DNA of 36,456 nucleotides, from assembly GCF_001751255.1 (NCBI RefSeq), contig NZ_LJGW01000486.1, forward strand, positions 1 to 36,456. The letters are read 5' to 3'. Below the pieces are notes generated by a model that was given only the letters and a program-made list of their open reading frames with translations, searched no databases and was not told the DNA's origin. The translations under genes and the position numbers were made by a program. Source of the DNA: Streptomyces nanshensis. GTDB lineage: Bacteria; Actinomycetota; Actinomycetes; Streptomycetales; Streptomycetaceae. This document shows positions 25,981 to 33,575 of this stretch, in pieces (the first letter of the stretch is position 1; each line of letters begins with the position of its first letter).

Positions 25981-27284
25981 AGGATCTGCCGCGGATCGAC
26001 GGGGATCTCCCGCGCCGCGTTCTCGGCGCGGTCCTCGGCGACCGACTGCCGCCCGGCGGTCCCGCAGCAGCGGTCGTACTGGTTCTTCCAGTCCGCCATG
26101 AACGTGTCGTACGTGGCGCCGCCGGTCAGTTTCAGGTCCGACTCGTCGTTGTGCCAGATGCCGTTGCTCGTCCAGTTCGAGGAACCGACGAACACGATCC
26201 GGGAGTTGGGGGCACCGGCGTAATTCCCGCTGACCATCATGTACTTGTCGTGGGTGTAGTGCCGGGCGTTACCGTTGGCGTCAGTGCCGCGGGTGGTGTC
26301 GTACACGTCGATGTTCGGCTTGTTCTTCAAGGAGCTCTGCACGCTGTCGTCGACCGACCCGGCGGTGATCAGAATGCGGATCTTGACGCCGGTCCGCGCC
26401 AGACTCACCAGCTTCTTCGGCAGTTCGAGATAGTTGCGCTCCCCCGGCTTCCCGTGCGAAGTCCACTGGAACATGGCGATGTTGACCGTGGCCGGTGCCT
26501 TGATGTTGTTCAGGAAGTCGACCCATGTGTCGCTCTTGGCACGCGACTTGGGCCACTGGTAGGAGGGCGGGGACAGCTTCCTGGCGGCCACGGCGCCGGC
26601 GGAGCTGTAGTGGTCGGGCGCCAGCGGGCCCGTACCGCCCAGCGCCCCCTTGGACATGGCGCCGAAGTAGCGGACGTAGGAGTTGTACAGGGCGACGTTG
26701 CCCTTGACGGTGGCGCTGCTGTTCCACGCGGTGCCGGCCTGGGCGGAGGTGGGGTTGGCGCTGCTGACGGTCACCGTCCGGTTCGCCTCGCTGCCGCCAC
26801 TGAGCATGTAGTACTTCGCGTGCAGCGAGGAGCCGCTGAAGTGCGTCAGGCAGCCGCCGGGGCAGAGCGCGGCGAAGCTGGAGGCCCGCGGGTCGTTGCC
26901 CAACTCGGCGACGATCGACTGCCATACCGCATTGTCGCTGTGGACGTCCATCAACGCCTTGACGATGACGCCGCGTCGGTGCGCGGCGATCAGGGCGTCG
27001 GCGAAGTCCGGTCCCGGCTGTGCACCGCTGATCGAGTACATGGCGACGCGGACGGTCTGCCCGCAGCCGGCGCTGTTGATCGACTCGATGATCGGGCCCA
27101 TGACCTCCATCCGGGCGGCGGGGTCCTCCGGGTCGTTGAAGCGGGGCCCCGGAGTGGAGGTGAACGTCCGGGACTCACAACTGAGCGGCGCCTTGGCCTT
27201 CTTGACCGCGGCGTGCGCCGTCGACAGCGGCAGCAGGACGACGATGACGGCCAGCGCGGCGACGAAGGTGATCGTTCGCTTCAC
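25974..27284 (-). CDS. Secreted phospholipase D-like protein
   Basis: A 436-residue exported protein from GTG 27284 with GGAAGG a few bases upstream. Residues 1-26 are a signal peptide: KRT, a hydrophobic FVAALAVIVVLLPL core, then STAHA. Two PLD half-motifs are present: HAKYYMLSGG followed by SSANPT, and HDKYMMVSGN followed by GSSNWTSNG. These keep the catalytic His and Lys, though the Asp four residues later is replaced by Ser/Gly, a variation known in secreted actinobacterial PLD-like proteins. Six or more cysteines fit an extracellular, disulfide-bonded protein. Expected activity is phosphodiester hydrolysis of a lipid or nucleic acid. The upstream frame to 27443 is rejected because the signal peptide marks the start. 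Confidence 0.9.
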   Translation of the reverse strand: MKRTITFVAALAVIVVLLPLSTAHAAVKKAKAPLSCESRTFTSTPGPRFNDPEDPAARMEVMGPIIESINSAGCGQTVRVAMYSISGAQPGPDFADALIAAHRRGVIVKALMDVHSDNAVWQSIVAELGNDPRASSFAALCPGGCLTHFSGSSLHAKYYMLSGGSEANRTVTVSSANPTSAQAGTAWNSSATVKGNVALYNSYVRYFGAMSKGALGGTGPLAPDHYSSAGAVAARKLSPPSYQWPKSRAKSDTWVDFLNNIKAPATVNIAMFQWTSHGKPGERNYLELPKKLVSLARTGVKIRILITAGSVDDSVQSSLKNKPNIDVYDTTRGTDANGNARHYTHDKYMMVSGNYAGAPNSRIVFVGSSNWTSNGIWHNDESDLKLTGGATYDTFMADWKNQYDRCCGTAGRQSVAEDRAENAAREIPVDPRQILE

Positions 27285-27740
27285 GGGCGGCCTTCCCCCG
27301 GGCCGCCGCTGATGAAGAGCCGGATCGGACGGGTCGCCGCCGGAGGTGTACAGGACTGCGTGCCCTGTGAACGGAAGTGTGGCGAGTTGCAGCGGAACGA
27401 CAAGGAAACCCCCGTGACGTCGAGTTGGTGACTCATGTACCAACTTGCGACATGTGGAGGCTTCGAAAGGTTGCAGGGCAGTCCGAAACGTGACATTGCA
27501 CGTGCGTTCGGCATGGGCGGGCGGCCGCGTTCAGCGGACGGACTCGGCGTACGAAGGCGGATGAGGGGGCGCACGGTGGAGAAGTCGATGGCAGGCCGAC
27601 CGCCGGTGAGGGACGATCACGACAGGCCCGGCCCCTGCTCTCGCCGGACGCGCCCGTACGCGTCGAACGGTGTGGTGCCGCGCCGACGTCGGACCGATAC
27701 TCGGCTCGGCGCTTTCCGCGCCGGGCCGGAGAGGACGCGT
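27285..27740. promoter_or_regulatory. Divergent regulatory region between PLD-like and SnoaL-like genes
   Basis: A 456-bp stretch without a credible gene and visibly less GC-rich around 27340-27500. The clearest element is the inverted repeat AGTTGGT (27423-27429) / ACCAACT (27439-27445) around nine bases, a possible operator. GCACGTGC (27498-27505) is a short palindrome of unclear meaning. GGAGAGG at about 27728-27734 serves as the ribosome binding site for the SnoaL-like gene. No firm -10/-35 pair was found. Confidence 0.4.
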
Positions 27741-28178
27741 ATGCCACTCGCTCTTGAAGACCGCCTGGTTGCTCTTGAAGACCGCCTGGCCGTCATCGAA
27801 CTGGTCTCGTTGCACGGTCACTTCGTCGACGACGGAAGCCTCGACCGGCTGGAGGAGCTGTTCACGGCCGATGCGGTCTACGACCTCACGGACTTCGGCC
27901 AGGAGCCGCTGTCCGGGGTGGCGGCGATCCGGGAGGCGGCGTGGGCGCTGGGAGCGGCCAACCCCGTCGCGCACCACGTCACGAACGTCGTCGTGACCGC
28001 ATACGAGGACGGCCGTGCGCAGGTCCGTTCCAAGGGGCTGGGCGTCAAGGCGGACGGCTCCTGCGGTTCCGTCTCCTACGAGGACACCGTCGTGCGCACC
28101 GCCGACGGCTGGCGGATCAGCTACCGCAGGCTCTCACCGCGCCGGACTCCCCTGGGCGGGATGACGGAACCGGGCTGA
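27741..28178 (+). CDS. SnoaL-like / nuclear transport factor 2 family protein
   Basis: A 145-residue protein with the cone-shaped NTF2-like fold: helix DRLAVIELVSLHGHFVDDGSLDRLEELFTADAVYDL (about 15-50), then ISYRRLSPRR near the end. GVAAIREAAWALGAANPVAHHVTNVVV contains the usual ligand-pocket histidines. Members include hydratases, isomerases, cyclases and ligand carriers; no specific reaction can be given. The N-terminus carries a nearly perfect duplication (ALEDRLV, ALEDRLA) caused by a 21-bp tandem repeat at 27750-27791. ATG 27741 has GGAGAGG upstream. Directly downstream lies the left end of a degraded insertion sequence, so any original partner gene may have been lost. Confidence 0.87.
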   Translation: MPLALEDRLVALEDRLAVIELVSLHGHFVDDGSLDRLEELFTADAVYDLTDFGQEPLSGVAAIREAAWALGAANPVAHHVTNVVVTAYEDGRAQVRSKGLGVKADGSCGSVSYEDTVVRTADGWRISYRRLSPRRTPLGGMTEPG

Positions 28179-28318
28179 CGGGGTGCGTCCGGCCGGGTCC
28201 CGACCGGCGAGACCCACCTGTCAACAACGTCCGTCAGTTTTAGACCTAGGCACTGTCCCATGCTTTGTGTGACCGGGTCGGCAGTCGCATCGTTCCGGCT
28301 GGCGTGGGGCGGGGTGAT

Positions 28319-29200
28319 GTGTCGGATCGAGAGTGGGCTCGGCTTGAGCCGCACTTGCCGAGGAACGTGGGACGAGGCGGGCGTTGGAAGACCCATCGGC
28401 GGGTGATCAACGGCATTCTCTTCCGGCAGCGGACCGGTGTTCCGTGGGCGTGATCTGCCAGCGCGGTTCGGGAAGTGGAAGACAGTGCACGACAGGCACC
28501 GAAGGTGGTCTGGCGGACGGCACGTGGGACAGGATCCTGCGGTCCGTCCAGGCCGATGCCGATGAGGAAGGTCGGATCGACTGGAGCATGGTCAGCGTGG
28601 ACTCGACCTCCTGCGGGGCGCACCAGCACGCTGCGGGCGCCCGCACCGACGCGGCTCGCATCCGCGGCCGGCGGGGCCAGCCTGTTCAACATCGGTCAGA
28701 TGAGGCCCTGGGCCGCTCCCGTGGCGGACTGACCTGCAAGATCCATCTGGCTGCTGAGGGCGGCCGACGTCCGCTCGCATTCGTCATCACACCAGGCCAG
28801 CGGGCGATGCCCCGCAACTGATCCCAGTCCTCGAACGCATCCGTGTCCCGCGTCCGGCCGGCGGTCATCCACGCACGCATCCTGATCACTTGGGTGGCGA
28901 CAAGGCCCACTCGTCCCGCCGGAACCGCCGGCATCTGCGGCGTCGGCAGGTCAAGCACACCATTCGGGAGCGCAAGGATCAGCGGGTCAACCGCCGGTGC
29001 CGCGGTAGCGCGGGCGGCCGACCCACCGGCTTCGACAAGACGATCTGCAAGCGCCACAACAAAGTTGAACGAACGATCAACGCGCTCAAAGGCTTCCGCG
29101 CCGTGGCCACCCGCTTCGGCAAGAGGGCGTATAACTCCCACGGCGCGGTGGCCATATCGTCGCTATTCGCCTCTGGCTTCGCTCGTGATCCGTCTGGCAC
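28319..29200 (+). pseudogene. IS5-family transposase, frameshifted remnant
   Basis: From GTG 28319 the frame encodes VSDREWARLEPHLP, then RGGRWKTHRRVINGILFRQRTGVPW, a typical IS5-family (IS427-like) start. An extra G in GGG at 28446-28448 breaks the frame before CGTGATCTGCCAGCG (RDLPA). A second shift lies near 28512-28516 (before ADGTWDRILRSVQAD) and a third near 28801-28805 (before GDAPQLIPVLERI). The final frame carries DKAHSSRRNRRHLRRR and NKVERTINALKGFRAVATRFGKRAYN. The DDE residues can still be located near 28600 (VSVDS), 28899 (GGDKA) and 29067 (KVERT). With at least three frameshifts no functional transposase is made. The sequence merges into the VOC gene region without a recognisable intact end. 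Confidence 0.88.
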
Positions 29201-29203
29201 TCC

Positions 29204-29569
29204 TCAGGGCCGGTGGCAGACGGCCTCGACGTTATTGCCGTCAGGATCGCGGACGAAGGCTCCATAGTAGGAGTCGTGGTAGTCAGGCCAGAGTCTGGGC
29301 GCGTGCAGGACTTTGGCACCCACTGCCTCAGCCGCGACGTGGAAGGCGTCCACGGTAGCGCGGTCGGCTGCGGTGAACGCGATGTGCACCTCGCGCGAGG
29401 GCACGGGGTCCTCGGCCGGGACCAGCCACAGCGGGTGCCCCGTGACACCGAAGCTGATGTTCGCGCCGAACTGCTTCTTGCGCTCGCCGCCCAGCGGTGC
29501 GAGTACGGCATCGTAGAACGCGGCGCTGGCCGCGATGTCATTCACCTGAATTGCGATGTGATCTAACAT
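29204..29569 (-). CDS. VOC-fold (glyoxalase/bleomycin resistance-like) protein
   Basis: A 121-residue vicinal-oxygen-chelate protein. The start MLDHIAIQVNDIAASAAFYDAVLAPLGG is standard, and RDPDGNNVEAVCHRP is the usual C-terminal beta-alpha-beta end. Possible metal ligands His4, His62 (EVHIAF) and Glu115 (NNVEAV) are conserved. Members include glyoxalases, dioxygenases and antibiotic-sequestering proteins; substrate is unknown. AAGG lies about 8 bases before ATG 29569. It is on the same strand as, and 121 bp downstream of, the large STAND gene, but lies inside the IS-bounded interval, so it may be cargo or an older neighbour split off by the insertion. Its stop directly abuts the transposase remnant. 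Confidence 0.9.
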   Translation of the reverse strand: MLDHIAIQVNDIAASAAFYDAVLAPLGGERKKQFGANISFGVTGHPLWLVPAEDPVPSREVHIAFTAADRATVDAFHVAAEAVGAKVLHAPRLWPDYHDSYYGAFVRDPDGNNVEAVCHRP

Positions 29570-29690
29570 GCGCCAACCTTGCACGGCCGCAGCAGAGTTG
29601 TCGCGCAGTTTTCCTCCTCCTCTCTCCCCCCGACCGCCCCCCTGACCCTGTGCAACGGAGCACGCCTGGCCGCGACCCATCGGACACGCC

Positions 29691-32600
29691 CTAGACCGCT
29701 GCGCCCGTCGTGCTCGTCTCCAACAGCCGCCTGACCTCGGCGGCTTCGGGCGCCGTACGCTCCTCGAAGACGGCGAGCGCCGCGCGCCAGCACGCCTTCG
29801 CACGGTCCCGCTGAGCCAGCGCGTACAGGGCCTTTCCGAGGGTCACCAGCACGGTGGCGCGGTGCCAGTCCCCGCCGATCCCCCGCATCGCCAGGGCCTG
29901 TTCGGCCTGGGCGGCCGCACGGGCGGCTTCGCCCTGCCGGAGGTGTGTCTCGGCGAGGCGGAAGTGGACCATGCCTTCCCACCGCGACTGCCGGCTTCTG
30001 CGGAACATGGCCAGCGCTTCGGACAGTTGCTTCTCGGCCTCTTCCCACGCACCGCTCGCCGTGAGAGCGACTCCGAGCGCGTACAGGCCCTTGGCGGGGC
30101 TGCCGGCCGGGAAGCGCCGGAAGACGGAAAGCGCCTCTTCCGCCAGCGCCTTGGCGTCGGCCGCCCGGTCGAGCCCGACATGTGCCAGGGAGAGATCGCA
30201 CAGGACCGAAGCCTCGGAGAGCGCACGGCCGTTGTCCTGGAACAGGGAGCGAGCCTGTTCGAGGAAGTGTTTCGCCTCGTCGTGCCTGCCCTGGAAGTCG
30301 GCGACGATTCCACGGTTGTTGGCGGCGTAGGCGGAGAAGACGGGGTCGTCGGCGGAGATTCCCAGCGAAGCGGTGACACGGGCCTCCGCGTCGGCACGGT
30401 CGAAACGGCCCGCGCTCATGTGGAGTGTCGAGAGGACGGAACGGGCACGGGCTTCCGCCTGAACGTCCTCCGCGGTCTGCGCGCCCTGTTTCACGGCCTC
30501 GGCGGCCTGTTCGTACTGGCTCGTTCCGAAACCCGCGTCCACGATATGGCTGGCGATCACCAGCAGGTCGGCCGCGCGGCGAAGCGTCGTACCGGACGCG
30601 AGTTGGCGGACGCAGGAGAGGAAGCAGGAGGACTCGCTGAAGATCCAGTCGACGGCGGCGCTCTGACCGGAGAAGGTGAGACCGTCGACCGCCGTGGTGT
30701 CGACCTCGCCGATCGGAGGTTCCTGGGGCTTCTGCAGCCGGTACACCTCGGCGGCGGTGGCGAGGTAGAAGTCGAGCAGACGGGAGAGCGCCGCTTCCCT
30801 TTCGGACTCCTCGCTCTCATCCCGCTCCGCGCAGGCGCGGGCGAAGAGCCGCACCAGGTCGTGGAACCGATAGCGTCCCGGCGCCGCGGATTCGAGGAGA
30901 GAGGTGTCCACGAGCGACTCGAGGAGGAATTCCGTGGTGTCCGCGGACAGGCCGAGGAGGGCGGCCGCCGCGTCCAGGGAGATGTCGGGACCGTCGGCGA
31001 GGCCCAACAGCCGGAAGGCACGTGCCTGGCCCGGATCGAGTTGCCCGTAGCCGAGTTCGAAGGTGGCCTTGACGGCCTGGTCCCCGGCCTGGAGTTCGTC
31101 GAGCCGGCGCCTTCCGTCGACGAGCTTGGAGGCGAGTACGGACACGGTCCAGGTGCGACGTGCCGCCAGCCGGGATGCTGCGATCCGGATGGCCAGCGGC
31201 AGGAATCCGCAGGCGCCCACGACGTCGAACGCGGCTGTCCGCTCGTTCAGGACGCGTTCCTCGCCCACGATCCGGGTGAACAACGCCATCGCCTCGTCCG
31301 GGCTCATGACGTCGAGGTCCAGCAGATGGGCGCCTGCCAGATCGACCATGCGCGTCCTGCTGGTGACCAGCGCCACGCTTCCGTGAGGCGGGAGCAGCGG
31401 ACGTATCTGGGCGGCGTCCCTGGCGTTGTCCAGAAGAAGGAGAACGCGTCGTCCGGTGAGCAGTGAACGAAAGAGAGCGGCCCGCTCTGACAGCCCGTCC
31501 GGTACACCGGCATCGGCGGTACCCAGCGATCGCAGAAACGCCCCCAGGACGGCGCCGGGATCCGCGGCCGAAGGGCCCGCGCCGTGCAGATCGGCGTAGA
31601 GCTGACCGTCCGGAAAGTATTCGGCGGCCTCATTCGCCGCGTGCACCGCCAAGGTCGTCTTGCCCACCCCCGCATTCGCGGAAATGGCGGTCACCGTGCT
31701 GTCCGGCTCGACCAGCTTCCCCACCAGTTCCCGGACGAGTCCCTCCCGTCCGGTGAAGTCGAAGACACTTCCCGGGAGTTGAGCCGGTCTGCGTACCACG
31801 TCGATGTCCGCGGACTCTTCCGCACCCTGGTTGAGGCTCTCGTCCGCCGTCAGGATCCGCTGTTGGAGCTCGCTGAGTTCCGGGCGCGGGTCGATGCCGA
31901 GTTCCTCGACGAGCAGCCGCCGGATGTCCGCGTACACCGCGAGGGCCTCGGCCTGGCGACCGCTGCGGTACAGGGCGAGCATCAGCATCTCGCGGAGCCG
32001 CTCTCGCAGCGGGTGTGCGACGGTCAGATAGGTCAGCTCCGTCACCGCGTCCGCGTATCTGCCCGCTTGCAGATCGAGTTCGAGCCGTCGCTCCTGCAGA
32101 CTCAGCCGCCACTCACTGAGCCGTGCGCGTTGAGCCTCCGCGTACGGTCCCGGGACGTGGGCCAGCGCGGTTCCGTCCCAATGGGCGAGAGCCGAGTCGT
32201 AGAGTGCGCGCGCCTGATCGGCGCTTTCCGCCTCCTCCGCCCGTGCCGTCAGATCGAGGACGACGTCGAGGTCGACGACGACGTCGGCGCTTCTGCGGAG
32301 CGCATAGCGGCCGGATTCATACACGAGCAGACCGGAGTCGCCTCCCAGGGCCTTGCGGATACGGCTCATATAGGTGCGCACCGCCTGCGTGCCGCGAGGA
32401 GGGCGGTACTCGCCCCATACCGCGTCGCACAACTCCTCGGTGTCGACGGGCTCGTTTCTGAGCAGGAGAGCGGCGAGAACGGCCCGCTGCTGGGGCGATC
32501 CCAGGCTGAGTTCCTGATCGCCGCGCCAAGCCCGCAGGGGGCCGAGTACGGAGAAGCGCAGCCGCGCCGAACGTGCCGCACCGGACAGGGCCCCCGAGGC

Positions 32601-33575
32601 CTCCCGCATGGGCGGAACCCGGCCGGGGCGGGAACCGGCGGTGTACGGCAGTGACTCCGACAGGGCGTTCTTGTAGAGCTCCTCCGCCTGCTCGGTCCGC
32701 GCGGGGGACGTACCGGCGTGGTGTGCCGTGACGTACTCCGCGTACGCGAGGCGGGCGAGAGCGCCACGAGCCTGCGGGTGCCGGCGGCCGTACGTCGCGG
32801 AGGCCTTCTGCGCCGCGATGGAGAGCACCTCCGTGGCGCGCTCCATGCGTTCGGTCGCGTCCGCCGTCCGAGCCGATTCGAATTCCGCGAAGGCGAGGGT
32901 GACCAACGCCGAGAGGGACAGGGGGTGTTCGCTTCCGAGCAGGGAGACCAGCCGGCGGGTCACGCTCTCCACTTCGGCGACCAGCGACTCGATGTCCGCG
33001 ACGCTGCCCGCACGGCGATTGAGGATTCCGTCCACCTGGACGGCGCATGCCAGGAGTTGGATCTCCAGGCTCTCCCGGGTGCCGGAATCCGCTGCGGCGG
33101 CTTCGGACTTGGCGGCCTGTGCCAGATCGAAGGCGGAGGCCGCATTGCCCATGCGCATCACGATCGCCGCGTGGTGGGCCAGAGCCCGCGCTCGGGGAAA
33201 GGCGCCGGACTGCACGTGTCCGGCAGGCAGAGCAGTCAGCGGCTGGAGGCTCAGAGCCGTCTCCAGGTCGCCGCGTTCGACCAGCAGAATGAGCAACGTG
33301 TCCGCGAGGGCGGCACGTTGAGCCGGAGGAACGGGGTGCCCCTCCAACGCCCATCGGGTCAGCACTCTCGTGATGTCGTAGGACTCGGCATGCAGCCCCG
33401 CGACGTCGAGCAGCGCGACGAAGTACGCGAGACGGTCCGGCGTCTCTCCGTCGAGCACGGTCTGCAGCCGGTCGACGAAAGCGCAGGCCTGCGACCGCAG
33501 TCGGGAACGCGACGATTCCGTTCCACGGGCCGCGCTCTCGGCGCAGTCGACGGCCTCCGCCCACGACTCAAGCAC
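29691..33575 (-). CDS. AfsR/SARP-type STAND protein: helical N-module, SARP DNA-binding, NB-ARC ATPase, TPR
   Basis: A 1294-residue protein from GTG 33575, overlapping the protease gene by 8 bp. Residues 1-335 are helical and TPR-like, with no DNA-binding motif, an unusual lead-in. The SARP winged helix is at about 338-427 (LRFSVLGPLRAW, SPQQRAVLAALLL, AVRTYMSRIRKALG), followed by the BTAD helical domain (430-580; ELGIDPRPELSELQQRIL). The NB-ARC ATPase (about 600-910) has P-loop SANAGVGKT (632-640; first glycine replaced by Ala633), Walker B LLLLDNARD, VTSRTRM, GFLPLAI and RFHDLVR. TPRs follow at about 1010-1285. STAND proteins switch by nucleotide-driven oligomerisation. Here output could be transcriptional through SARP, or proteolytic through the adjacent protease. 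The stop TAG lies in the CTAG at the end of the IS-like region. Confidence 0.92.
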   Translation of the reverse strand: MLESWAEAVDCAESAARGTESSRSRLRSQACAFVDRLQTVLDGETPDRLAYFVALLDVAGLHAESYDITRVLTRWALEGHPVPPAQRAALADTLLILLVERGDLETALSLQPLTALPAGHVQSGAFPRARALAHHAAIVMRMGNAASAFDLAQAAKSEAAAADSGTRESLEIQLLACAVQVDGILNRRAGSVADIESLVAEVESVTRRLVSLLGSEHPLSLSALVTLAFAEFESARTADATERMERATEVLSIAAQKASATYGRRHPQARGALARLAYAEYVTAHHAGTSPARTEQAEELYKNALSESLPYTAGSRPGRVPPMREASGALSGAARSARLRFSVLGPLRAWRGDQELSLGSPQQRAVLAALLLRNEPVDTEELCDAVWGEYRPPRGTQAVRTYMSRIRKALGGDSGLLVYESGRYALRRSADVVVDLDVVLDLTARAEEAESADQARALYDSALAHWDGTALAHVPGPYAEAQRARLSEWRLSLQERRLELDLQAGRYADAVTELTYLTVAHPLRERLREMLMLALYRSGRQAEALAVYADIRRLLVEELGIDPRPELSELQQRILTADESLNQGAEESADIDVVRRPAQLPGSVFDFTGREGLVRELVGKLVEPDSTVTAISANAGVGKTTLAVHAANEAAEYFPDGQLYADLHGAGPSAADPGAVLGAFLRSLGTADAGVPDGLSERAALFRSLLTGRRVLLLLDNARDAAQIRPLLPPHGSVALVTSRTRMVDLAGAHLLDLDVMSPDEAMALFTRIVGEERVLNERTAAFDVVGACGFLPLAIRIAASRLAARRTWTVSVLASKLVDGRRRLDELQAGDQAVKATFELGYGQLDPGQARAFRLLGLADGPDISLDAAAALLGLSADTTEFLLESLVDTSLLESAAPGRYRFHDLVRLFARACAERDESEESEREAALSRLLDFYLATAAEVYRLQKPQEPPIGEVDTTAVDGLTFSGQSAAVDWIFSESSCFLSCVRQLASGTTLRRAADLLVIASHIVDAGFGTSQYEQAAEAVKQGAQTAEDVQAEARARSVLSTLHMSAGRFDRADAEARVTASLGISADDPVFSAYAANNRGIVADFQGRHDEAKHFLEQARSLFQDNGRALSEASVLCDLSLAHVGLDRAADAKALAEEALSVFRRFPAGSPAKGLYALGVALTASGAWEEAEKQLSEALAMFRRSRQSRWEGMVHFRLAETHLRQGEAARAAAQAEQALAMRGIGGDWHRATVLVTLGKALYALAQRDRAKACWRAALAVFEERTAPEAAEVRRLLETSTTGAAV

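Larger units (their letters stand above)
28246..29694. mobile_element. Degenerate insertion-sequence region with CTAG-flanked, related ends
   Basis: At the left, CTAGGCACTGTCCCATG (28246-28262) precedes a ruined IS5-type transposase. At the right, the reverse complement of 29678-29694 reads CTAGGGCGTGTCCGATG. The two agree at 13 of 17 positions (CTAGG, TGTCC and ATG shared). This could be one element of about 1.45 kb with a CTAG target duplication that now contains a VOC-fold gene, or the remains of two elements with related ends. The transposase right-hand part is not complete before the VOC gene begins. The outer right CTAG holds the stop codon of the large STAND gene. Confidence 0.5.

Noticed and set aside
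27435..27740. N-terminal extension of the SnoaL-like frame, and a 148-codon minus frame at 27531-27977
   Set aside because: Basic, motif-free translation and a good ribosome binding site directly before ATG 27741.
29579..29690. Pyrimidine-rich stretch near 29605-29645 as a terminator of the STAND operon
   Set aside because: No stem precedes it on the minus strand and it probably belongs to the IS-bounded DNA; the polarity is also wrong (purine-rich on the transcribed strand).
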